Position numbers and translations under genes: made by a program
Notes under the pieces: model-generated
Databases searched by the model: none
Told to the model about the DNA's origin: nothing
The model's input: the letters and a program-made list of their open reading frames with translations, nothing else
Shown here: positions 62,801 through 64,000 of the stretch, piece after piece
How positions within the stretch are numbered: the first letter of the stretch is position 1
Layout: each line of letters begins with the position of its first letter
NCBI GenBank assembly: GCA_039621445.1
Contig: CP154954.1
Span: 72,916,308-72,980,307, forward strand
Direction: 5' to 3'
Length of the DNA: 64,000 nt
Source of the DNA: Euglena gracilis
Lineage: Eukaryota > Euglenida > Euglenophyceae > Euglenales

Positions 62801-63390
62801 CCACCAGGGGTGGGAAAATATGCAAGTTGCATAATTTGCATTTACCCGCATAATAAAGCAGAAAAAAAGTACAACCCCAGGGAGGCTCCAAAAGGATTTT
62901 ACATGCAACTTGCAATTCTTGCACTTTTTGCACTTTTTTGCATTTTTTTTGCATTTTTTTGCATTGCATATTTTGAGGTCCCATTGTATATCCCCCCCCC
63001 CCTACAATCCACCCCCCTCCTCCTATCCAATGAACACTTAGACACGAACAACGGGGTAAACATAGACATTGGAAAGGGGGGCGGGCAATGAGTGTCCACA
63101 ACAGCCCAAGACTCTTGCGAAGTTCGCCTTAAATTAGAGCCCTCCGCCCTTCTGTGAACGGGGAGGGTACAATGTCTCCACCATCAAAAAGGCGCAGCTG
63201 ACAGCAACCCGTCACCCAAATGCATTCGGAATTGGTATATCTGTGAATTCGCCGACAAAACTTTGGAGGTCGGTGCGGGCCTCGCCAACAAGCCGGGGCC
63301 TGGGTCTGCAGCACATAGCTGTTCACAGCCTCCTGCCCTTCCAGCAGGACGACGTTTGGGACCACAGCAATGCCAAGGCAGAACCCGCGT
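28886..63390 (-). CDS. Gene 3: tandem PstS-like receptor with transmembrane helix and class III nucleotide cyclase (5' partial)
   Basis: At least 24 exons on the minus strand, listed separately, read in one consistent order. They give the C-terminal half of PstS-like domain A, all of PstS-like domain B, a single membrane span followed by basic residues (YVRKSRR), a linker with a predicted helix, and a class III cyclase homology domain with a 86-codon tail. The expected biochemistry is conversion of ATP or GTP to cyclic AMP or GMP in the cytoplasm, controlled by an extracellular ligand. This topology is known in principle from receptor cyclases of protists; the use of two PstS-type domains is what the exons show here. 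The N-terminus lies right of 64000. One short TM insertion and three other insertions are mobile elements spliced as introns. The cyclase lacks the expected catalytic Arg, so activity is uncertain. Confidence 0.7.
29310..29640. repeat. GGGAAACTGTCA / TGACAGGTTGGCC repeat cluster
   Basis: Poly-C/G-flanked unit with inverted ends (CCCCGGGAAACTGTCA ... TGACAGTTTCCCGGGG) and tandem copies of tgacaggttggccggtaccggggaccc. Related copies at 45420-45540, 45850-45920, 46440-46560, 52820-52985 and 54290-54365. Confidence 0.7.
29963..30173 (-). CDS. Gene 3 exon: cyclase C-terminal half, [13 protein letters not shown]
   Basis: Reads [18 protein letters not shown], then [20 protein letters not shown] and [12 protein letters not shown]. 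It matches l.vGIa.Gpv..g.vGs..r..y.viG..vn.a......a....g.ILvs..v of class III cyclases. The family normally has N...R in vNlAaRLe; here the corresponding residues are EIANAVDVV, with no Arg in either possible alignment. The donor CAGGAG|GTTTGTG is canonical. Confidence 0.75.
30743..30822 (-). CDS. Gene 3 exon: cyclase helix [17 protein letters not shown]
   Basis: Strong acceptor CCCCCTGCAG. It reads [20 protein letters not shown], then GDVRPG. This is the hA..A...Al helix that follows the metal site in class III cyclases. The donor is one of three overlapping GTs; the one chosen keeps phase 2. Confidence 0.6.
31868..32085. mobile_element. Probable TIR element, CAGGCTTCTTTT type
   Basis: Left end CAGGCTTCTTTTGAAGACC, right part AAGTTAAAAAGGAG, central CGGCGCTTCGCGCCG hairpin and gacccaccc tract as in delimited copies. 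The TSD is not clear. Confidence 0.5.
32110..32612. mobile_element. hAT-like element at the edge of a cyclase exon, 503 bp
   Basis: Ends CAGGGGTTTTCTTAAG and CTTAAGAAAACCCCTG (a perfect 16-bp inverted repeat); perfect 8-bp TSD GACCCCTG (32102-32109, 32613-32620). The right end supplies the CAGGG|GT donor of the exon 32608-32775. Interior rich in gctggctgg repeats. Confidence 0.85.
32608..32775 (-). CDS. Gene 3 exon: cyclase core, [18 protein letters not shown]
   Basis: Reads [20 protein letters not shown], then [18 protein letters not shown]. This is the class III cyclase block gG.idKf.GDavmaf.Na. The D of TYDS corresponds to the second metal-binding aspartate. It is 168 nt, phase 0. It ends CCAGGG|GTTTTC inside the inverted repeat of the element at 32110-32612, which therefore supplies a GT donor. 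Confidence 0.75.
34165..34233 (-). CDS. Gene 3 possible exon: early cyclase domain, [15 protein letters not shown]
   Basis: Reads [20 protein letters not shown], with strongly C-ending codons and donor GCCTGG|GTCCCC. In class III cyclases a T.L.....d.f..... helix lies between the first metal-binding Asp and the gG.idK block, which fits the position. The upstream pyrimidine tract ends TCCCTCCTG|GC without AG. Confidence 0.4.
35111..35215 (-). CDS. Gene 3 possible exon: [20 protein letters not shown]
   Basis: Minus-strand stretch with G/C-ending codons reading [21 protein letters not shown] good donor (CCCCG|GTGAGC) lies inside it, so the true exon may stop earlier. Its position between the linker and the cyclase exons fits, but no cyclase motif is visible. 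Confidence 0.3.
35633..35736 (+). CDS. Possible plus-strand exon inside an intron of gene 3
   Basis: Between acceptor GGAGGCAG and a very good donor (CTTCC|GTGAGC), the plus strand reads [19 protein letters not shown], then [11 protein letters not shown], with almost only G/C-ending codons. The minus strand shows no such bias here. No partner exons are recognised. It may be a nested gene or a remnant; the donor context resembles gene 2 (CAACC|GTGAGC). Confidence 0.35.
36265..36358 (-). CDS. Gene 3 exon: [17 protein letters not shown]
   Basis: Strong acceptor CCCACCCCAG in phase 0. It reads [20 protein letters not shown], then PKGHARR. The rFiP..ll..L motif commonly sits directly before a class III cyclase catalytic domain. 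The donor is not resolved. Confidence 0.6.
36641..36760 (-). CDS. Gene 3 exon: pre-cyclase segment [16 protein letters not shown]
   Basis: Begins AATCCTG (element end), then the TSD copy GTGCGGAG. It reads [20 protein letters not shown], then [17 protein letters not shown]. The donor GAG|GTCAGG is canonical. The length is 120 nt, phase 0 at both ends. The F...v..l..fRPf.P arrangement is typical of the segment preceding class III cyclase domains. Confidence 0.7.
36754..36933. mobile_element. Introner: TIR element inside the linker exon of gene 3, 180 bp
   Basis: Ends CAGGATTCTTTTTCAGG and CTTGAAAAGAAGCCTG; perfect 8-bp TSD CTCCGCAC (36746-36753, 36934-36941), made of coding bases. Deleting the element and one TSD copy joins VAEDCAE to AIACFDM in frame. 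Splicing at CAG|GC and AAAAAG|AATCCTG also keeps frame (18 nt added). Central GGCGCGTTGCGCC hairpin. Confidence 0.85.
36931..37037 (-). CDS. Gene 3 exon: cytoplasmic linker [19 protein letters not shown]
   Basis: Acceptor GGCTTTAG, phase 1. It reads [20 protein letters not shown], then [15 protein letters not shown], a likely short coiled coil or helix between membrane and catalytic domain. Its last three bases (CAG) come from the element at 36754-36933, which duplicates coding bases as its TSD. Confidence 0.65.
37060..37335. mobile_element. Probable hAT-like MITE
   Basis: Same layout as the 188-306 bp copies: G-runs and C-runs, cccacccactttt, GGCGCCTTTGGCGCC hairpin, and a right end GACTAAAAAAAACCTACC. 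The left end is not found. It lies in a gene 3 intron beside a (CA)n tract. Confidence 0.5.
37321..37414. repeat. (CGCA)n / (CA)n microsatellite
   Basis: ACGC and ACGCAT units followed by pure CA, in a gene 3 intron. Confidence 0.95.
37840..37912 (-). CDS. Gene 3 exon: transmembrane helix and stop-transfer residues
   Basis: Reads [19 protein letters not shown], then RKSRRG: a hydrophobic helix with a basic cluster on the inner side, as expected for a type I receptor. It starts after GGAG in the inverted repeat of the element and is in phase 0 with the exon at 38073-38136. The donor CGGG|GTCAG gives phase 1, matching the next acceptor. Confidence 0.7.
37906..38069. mobile_element. Introner: element inside the transmembrane-helix exon, 164 bp
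   Basis: Ends CAAGCACCTCCAG and CTGGAGGTGCTTG (perfect 13-bp inverted repeat); TSD GATGCAAC / GACGCAAC (7 of 8). Interior is a short tandem array of ttttgtcggg-like units. Removing it joins APIVAGGC to [11 protein letters not shown]. It is spliced GT-AG (38072 to 37913) with a 12-nt in-frame gain. Confidence 0.8.
38073..38136 (-). CDS. Gene 3 exon: juxtamembrane segment and first turn of the TM helix
   Basis: Acceptor AAACCAG. It reads [20 protein letters not shown] and then C, where a 164-bp element interrupts the sequence. Joining across the element gives APIVAGGC followed by a long hydrophobic stretch. The donor is TGC|GTCC, with GT belonging to the TSD. Confidence 0.6.
39740..40470. repeat. 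Direct duplication of a 150-200 bp block
   Basis: Agtcaccccacaaacc, ccttgtggtggactgtccga, aagtcagccgga and gttttgtttttggcaaaccc recur in the same order at 39748-39890 and 40326-40440. In a gene 3 intron. Confidence 0.75.
41062..41190 (-). CDS. Gene 3 exon: PstS B C-terminal [19 protein letters not shown]
   Basis: Reads [20 protein letters not shown], then [19 protein letters not shown]. It matches C.A...tv.F..W.l, as in the paralogous exon at 59.4-59.6 kb, and the Ga..l.y..LP ending of PstS. Strong third-position G/C on the minus strand only. The 5' edge is approximate. Confidence 0.65.
41421..41559 (-). CDS. Gene 3 exon: Pst[13 protein letters not shown]
   Basis: Reads [20 protein letters not shown], then [13 protein letters not shown], corresponding to yPls.ptYlvv near the PstS C-terminus. 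The donor CTCGTT|GTACCG is plausible. The acceptor (CTGAAAAG|AA) is uncertain. Confidence 0.55.
42240..42330. repeat. (TA)n tract
   Basis: Imperfect TA repeats with tttaggtata interruptions, in a gene 3 intron. A similar AT-rich stretch lies at 5415-5575. Confidence 0.85.
42472..42668. repeat. (ACAAC)n / (CA)n tract
   Basis: About 195 bp of acaac and acac units with no G until 42663. In a gene 3 intron, just 3' of the exon 42704-42800 in gene direction. Confidence 0.95.
42704..42800 (-). CDS. Gene 3 exon: Pst[20 protein letters not shown]
   Basis: Strong acceptor TTCCCCACAG and donor GTCGCT|GTGAGA. It reads [20 protein letters not shown], then [12 protein letters not shown], the V..TpgaIGY block. 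A long perfect palindrome lies just upstream in the intron (42843-42917). Confidence 0.7.
42843..42917. repeat. 36-bp-arm palindrome
   Basis: The left arm ggagctgggggggtctgc... is followed, after a single central G at 42879, by its complement. The only difference is two extra C in the right-hand C-run. It lies 40 bp upstream (gene sense) of the PstS B exon 42704-42800. Confidence 0.9.
43108..43900. mobile_element. Decamer-array element (CTGGTCGGCC type), 793 bp
   Basis: Ends CAGGCACCTATGG and CCGTAGGTGCCTG; TSD ACAAAAAT / ACAACAAT (7 of 8). Arrays of CCTGGTCGGC at 43140-43200, 43745-43795 and 43835-43890. The order of parts is the same as in the element at 15861-17130 but the decamer differs. 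The interior includes a partial GCATCGCCCA element. Confidence 0.8.
45061..45157 (-). CDS. Gene 3 exon (approximate): [20 protein letters not shown]
   Basis: Reads [20 protein letters not shown], then [10 protein letters not shown], with an excellent donor GCCAG|GTGTCT and good codon bias. No AG lies just upstream, so the 5' edge is a guess. Confidence 0.45.
45637..45785 (-). CDS. Gene 3 exon: Pst[18 protein letters not shown]
   Basis: Acceptor GACTTGAG, phase 0. It reads [20 protein letters not shown], then [20 protein letters not shown]. It occupies the place of the vvR.dgSgtt..F..aL block. The donor TCCCT|GTGGG ends phase 2. Confidence 0.6.
45940..47095. repeat. Duplicated GGCCATGTTGGCCCCAACAG blocks
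   Basis: A block of about 150 bp (ggctcattggccc, ggccatgttgg, caacagacaaggggg, gccaaaatgcc, aaaaagggggtcc) occurs at 45940-46095 and again at 46948-47092, separated by about 1 kb. In a gene 3 intron. Confidence 0.75.
47668..47850. repeat. (GGAT/GGAC)n and (GGCA)n tetranucleotide tracts
   Basis: Two neighbouring tetranucleotide arrays at 47668-47752 and 47795-47848, in a gene 3 intron. Confidence 0.9.
48046..48157 (-). CDS. Gene 3 exon: Pst[14 protein letters not shown]
   Basis: Reads [19 protein letters not shown], then [18 protein letters not shown], matching the WdDp.I..lNP...lp...I.l block. The donor GGGGCT|GTCATT is canonical. Upstream is a clean pyrimidine tract ending TCCCTG|GC with no AG for more than 30 nt. 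Phase fits if the 3' splice site is TG. Confidence 0.65.
48238..48805. repeat. (GT)n, ATATGTAT tract and poly-G TTATTATTTGG repeats
   Basis: Contains (GT)n at 48240-48268 and ATATGTAT at 48700-48800. Between them are several copies of ttattatttgggggg and its complement ccccccaaataataaa. Related copies at 49010-49080 and 49390-49430. Confidence 0.8.
50256..50387 (-). CDS. Gene 3 exon: Pst[21 protein letters not shown]
   Basis: Acceptor CCCTCAG. It reads [20 protein letters not shown], then GDIRTFPGA, ending GCGAA|GTAGGG in phase 2. This is the L.L....La.Il.G.i..W block, paralogous to TTLTQIFYG in gene 1. Confidence 0.75.
51112..51201 (-). CDS. Gene 3 exon: Pst[18 protein letters not shown]
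   Basis: Starts with CCCG from the element end, then the second TSD copy. It reads [19 protein letters not shown], then [11 protein letters not shown]. The donor AGCCG|GTACGC keeps phase 2 into the next exon. The hydrophobic run looks like a membrane helix but matches the lPvvagaivPvY strand of PstS and lies between PstS exons, so I do not call it a membrane span. Confidence 0.65.
51198..51556. mobile_element. Introner: TIR element inside PstS domain B of gene 3, 359 bp
   Basis: Ends CGGGCTTCTTGTTAAC and ATTAAAAAGAAGCCTG; TSD ACCGCCAC / ACTGCCAC (7 of 8), coding. Removal joins NQFVAV to RQPGLAP in frame. Splicing at CAG|GC and GAAG|CCCG adds exactly 15 nt. Confidence 0.8.
51554..51667 (-). 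CDS. Gene 3 exon: Pst[18 protein letters not shown]
   Basis: Acceptor AACTCAG, phase 2 at both ends. It reads [19 protein letters not shown], then [17 protein letters not shown] align this with the GSGAG...l..g..DfA part of a PstS domain. It ends CAG|GC at the element 51198-51556. Confidence 0.65.
52820..52985. repeat. GGGAAACTGTCA repeat, compact copy
   Basis: Runs from CCCCGGGAAACTGTCATGCC to GGTGACAGTTTCCCGGGG, with cgagaaccc and ccaacctttcag blocks reversed relative to the copy at 29310. The family therefore occurs in both orientations. Confidence 0.65.
54368..55511. mobile_element. Poly-G-ended element with 7-bp TSD, 1144 bp
   Basis: Starts CAGGGGGGGGGAGAAACTGC and ends GCATATTCCCCCCCCCTG; perfect 7-bp TSD CCTGAAG (54361-54367, 55512-55518). 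It is inserted into a cgggaaactgtcacctgacagg-type repeat, whose two halves can be seen on either side. Sub-terminal regions carry many aaaactgcaaaa units. No transposase recognised. Confidence 0.8.
55589..55661. repeat. 73-bp near-perfect palindrome
   Basis: Tgacaagtggcacctcc and ggaggtgccacttgtca mark the ends, with ggggctttttt / aaaaaagcccc inside and ggcgcc at the centre. It starts 4 bp after the gene 3 exon 55665-55704 in gene direction, so it would form a hairpin at that donor. Confidence 0.85.
55665..55704 (-). CDS. Gene 3 exon: continuation of the previous exon beyond an element
   Basis: Begins CCTG (last bases of the element), then the TSD copy and coding sequence reading [11 protein letters not shown], in frame with the exon at 55998-56196. 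The donor is GGCAA|GTGTGA. Removing the element and one TSD copy restores one continuous reading frame. Confidence 0.55.
55701..56000. mobile_element. Introner: TIR element between two parts of a gene 3 exon, 300 bp
   Basis: Ends CAGGCTGGAATTGACC and CTTAAAATTCAGCCTG; TSD CCTCTGAC / CCGCTGAC (7 of 8). On the minus strand donor CAG|GCTG and acceptor TTCCAG|CCTG lie in the two inverted repeats. Splicing adds 15 nt and keeps the frame. Confidence 0.75.
55998..56196 (-). CDS. Gene 3 exon: inter-domain segment DVTCRGQPV
   Basis: Acceptor GGTGCAG. It reads [18 protein letters not shown], then [18 protein letters not shown] and RAVQRVSG. It ends at CAG|GC, the first bases of the element at 55701-56000. 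The L..vtC.G.pv words resemble the linker between PstS repeats. Confidence 0.6.
57015..57112 (-). CDS. Gene 3 exon: end of Pst[19 protein letters not shown]
   Basis: Acceptor CCCCCAG. It reads [20 protein letters not shown], then [15 protein letters not shown]. This fits the lP..V...v...L. tail that closes a PstS domain. Codon bias fades toward the 3' end, so that limit is uncertain. Confidence 0.45.
57241..57737. mobile_element. Poly-G-ended ATGCAA-rich element, 497 bp
   Basis: Starts CAGGGGGGGGGGGGCCC and ends TTTCCCCCCCCCTG; TSD CATTTGT / CATTTAT (6 of 7). Sub-terminal inverted motif ATTATGCAAGT followed by (aaaaaatgc)n. Confidence 0.7.
58377..58826. mobile_element. Poly-G-ended ATGCAA-rich element, 450 bp
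   Basis: Starts CAGGGGGGGGGGGGAATGC and ends TTTTTTTCCCCCCCTG; perfect 7-bp TSD CTGAACC (58370-58376, 58827-58833). Contains aaaaaatgc arrays and three copies of a ttttccagggcaaaatattttatg block. Same family as 57241-57737. Confidence 0.8.
59408..59592 (-). CDS. Gene 3 exon: PstS A C-terminal [11 protein letters not shown]...FWQWFL
   Basis: Acceptor CCACACAG. It reads [20 protein letters not shown], then [19 protein letters not shown]. This is the C-terminal PstS signature (WPi.tYtyi.l....aa..l..Fl.W.l). The 3' end runs into a CAGGGGC repeat end, so the donor is approximate. Confidence 0.75.
59952..60224. mobile_element. hAT-like MITE, 273 bp
   Basis: Ends CAGGGGTGTTTTAAGACC and CTAAAAAAAACAAACCCTG; perfect 8-bp TSD CTCCCTTC (59944-59951, 60225-60232). 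Central GGCGCCTTC half-hairpin. In an intron of gene 3. Confidence 0.85.
60798..61076. mobile_element. Fold-back element with palindromic ends and telomere-like repeats
   Basis: Both ends are palindromes containing CTCCCCACTATAGGGCCC (60806-60846 and 61024-61068). The interior is also inverted. Tttttttgcgtt...agggttagggttac on the left pairs with gtaaccctgaccctattcc...aacgcaaaaaaaa on the right, and cggcctaacttcag with ctgtaagttaggcc. The whole 280 bp can fold into one long hairpin. Confidence 0.7.
61540..61704 (-). CDS. Gene 3 exon: Pst[19 protein letters not shown]
   Basis: Acceptor CCCCAACAG, phase 0 on both sides, 55 codons. It reads [18 protein letters not shown], then [19 protein letters not shown]. 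This is the TpgsIgYv...N..G.vv.P..... block of PstS proteins. A TSD-bounded element (61722-61917) sits only 17 bp upstream in the intron. Confidence 0.7.
61722..61917. mobile_element. hAT-like MITE, 196 bp
   Basis: Ends AAGGGTTTTTTTTTAAAACC and GTAAAAAAAAACCCTG; perfect 8-bp TSD GATGGGGG (61714-61721, 61918-61925). The first base of the left end has changed from C to A. Just upstream of a PstS A exon of gene 3. Confidence 0.8.
61930..62480. mobile_element. Two adjacent probable TIR elements, CAGGCTTCTTTT type
   Basis: Begins CAGGCTTCTTTTTTTGAGG and ends GTTAAAAAGAAGCCTG, with an internal junction CTAAAAAGAACCTG near 62275. Contains one GGCGCTTTGC hairpin near 62347. TSDs could not be fixed. 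Confidence 0.45.
63300..63390 (-). CDS. Gene 3 exon: Pst[14 protein letters not shown]
   Basis: Reads [20 protein letters not shown], nearly identical to the gene 1 exon at 381-528. The donor is CAG|GCC (GC type). The 5' limit is approximate because no AG lies just upstream; the first match to gene 1 is at CLG. Confidence 0.55.
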
Positions 63391-63395
63391 CGCAG

Positions 63396-64000
63396 GCAGA
63401 GAGGCAGACGGAGCCTCAACGTGGAGGGTGGGCCGTGAATTGAGGTTCTCAGAAAGCCATGGGTTGGAATGTGTCCCCAGAAATTGTTCCGGTCTGCGGT
63501 GACCTTTCGGTGACCTTTCGTCCAGGACAAATTAAGCTTCGCGGGACACAAAGAATTTTGGATTTCTGGATGGTTTTGGCACCTCTTAATCCTTCCAATG
63601 GTCCTCCTTTGTGGTGAGGCAAGGGGCGGGATGTGAAAATCAAGAAACGTTGTGGCTTGATAACTATTCCTCCCATTTCATCCCTCCAACCTGTAATTTA
63701 TTCATTCATTGCCAATTAATTTGAAAATTGGTGGTTCATAATGCACATCAGAAAAATTAAAAAAAAACAGTTTCATAATACACACAAAGTGCAATTGAAT
63801 GGATGCGCAAACGAATATGGATAATCCATTTGGAGGCCTCAGCCAAAAATGGAGGTTTTGGAGGGAAATTCGTTCAGCCAATTTTGGCCACCCCAAGTTT
63901 ATGCAACCCCCCTCGTCGTACACATGCATTCATGTGGACGCATGATCGTTTACAGATGGGCATACACACACAAGTTTTTCTTTTTTAGAGAGTTATGCAA
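63396..64000. other. Right edge, intron or upstream part of gene 3
   Basis: Should contain intron sequence of gene 3 if the paralogue order of gene 1 holds. No further PstS exon is visible before the window ends. Confidence 0.4.

Noticed and set aside
28886-63390. Bacterial pst operon or contamination
   Set aside because: The PstS motifs are split by many phase-matched introns and fused to a membrane span and a cyclase.

Overview
The window is nuclear DNA from an intron-rich eukaryote, most likely a unicellular alga. The coding parts are short exons of about 40 to 280 bp with strong G/C at third codon positions. They are scattered through AT-rich, repeat-choked introns full of poly-G/poly-C runs. 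Nothing looks prokaryotic: there are no long bacterial-type genes, operons or ribosome binding sites. Extracellular substrate-binding domains joined through one membrane span to a class III nucleotide cyclase suggest a protist or green alga. The exact lineage cannot be named from this sequence alone.

Genes. (1) A minus-strand gene starts at 5320 with a signal peptide and runs off the left edge. It encodes a PstS-type (phosphate-binding-protein-like) domain. (2) A plus-strand gene of unknown function lies at 10945-13337. It has one certain in-frame TAG and a one-base frame slip in a C13 run. (3) A very large minus-strand gene occupies about 63.4 to 28.9 kb, with its 5' end outside the window. 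Read 5' to 3' it encodes the second half of one PstS-like domain (63.4-55.7 kb), a second complete PstS-like domain (51.7-41.0 kb), a juxtamembrane segment and one transmembrane helix (38.1-37.8 kb), a cytoplasmic linker (37.0-36.3 kb), and a class III adenylyl/guanylyl cyclase domain ending at the TGA at 28886. Genes 1 and 3 are paralogues in the same orientation. They look like receptor cyclases that sense a small ligand outside the cell.

Mobile elements. Nineteen elements can be delimited by terminal inverted repeats and target-site duplications (TSDs). Sixteen have 8-bp TSDs and ends starting CAGG, CAAG or similar, as in the hAT superfamily. Three have 7-bp TSDs and CAGGGGGG ends. All lack a visible transposase.

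The main discovery candidate is that five of these elements sit inside what was one continuous exon, with the TSD made of coding sequence. They appear to be spliced out as introns (introners). For the CAGGCT family the inverted repeats supply both splice sites: CAG|GC at the 5' end and AG|CCTG at the 3' end. The retained bases (3 + 4, plus the 8-bp TSD) total 15 nt. The insertion is therefore reading-frame neutral and should work in either orientation.

Region by region: 0.4-5.3 kb gene 1; 5.4-10.9 kb repeats; 10.9-13.3 kb gene 2, in a zone rich in a CGGnnnnCCG palindrome; 13.4-28.8 kb repeats and nested elements; 28.9-63.4 kb gene 3 with element-filled introns; 63.4-64 kb no clear feature. 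Exon boundaries were placed by eye from splice motifs, phase matching and family motifs; several are approximate.
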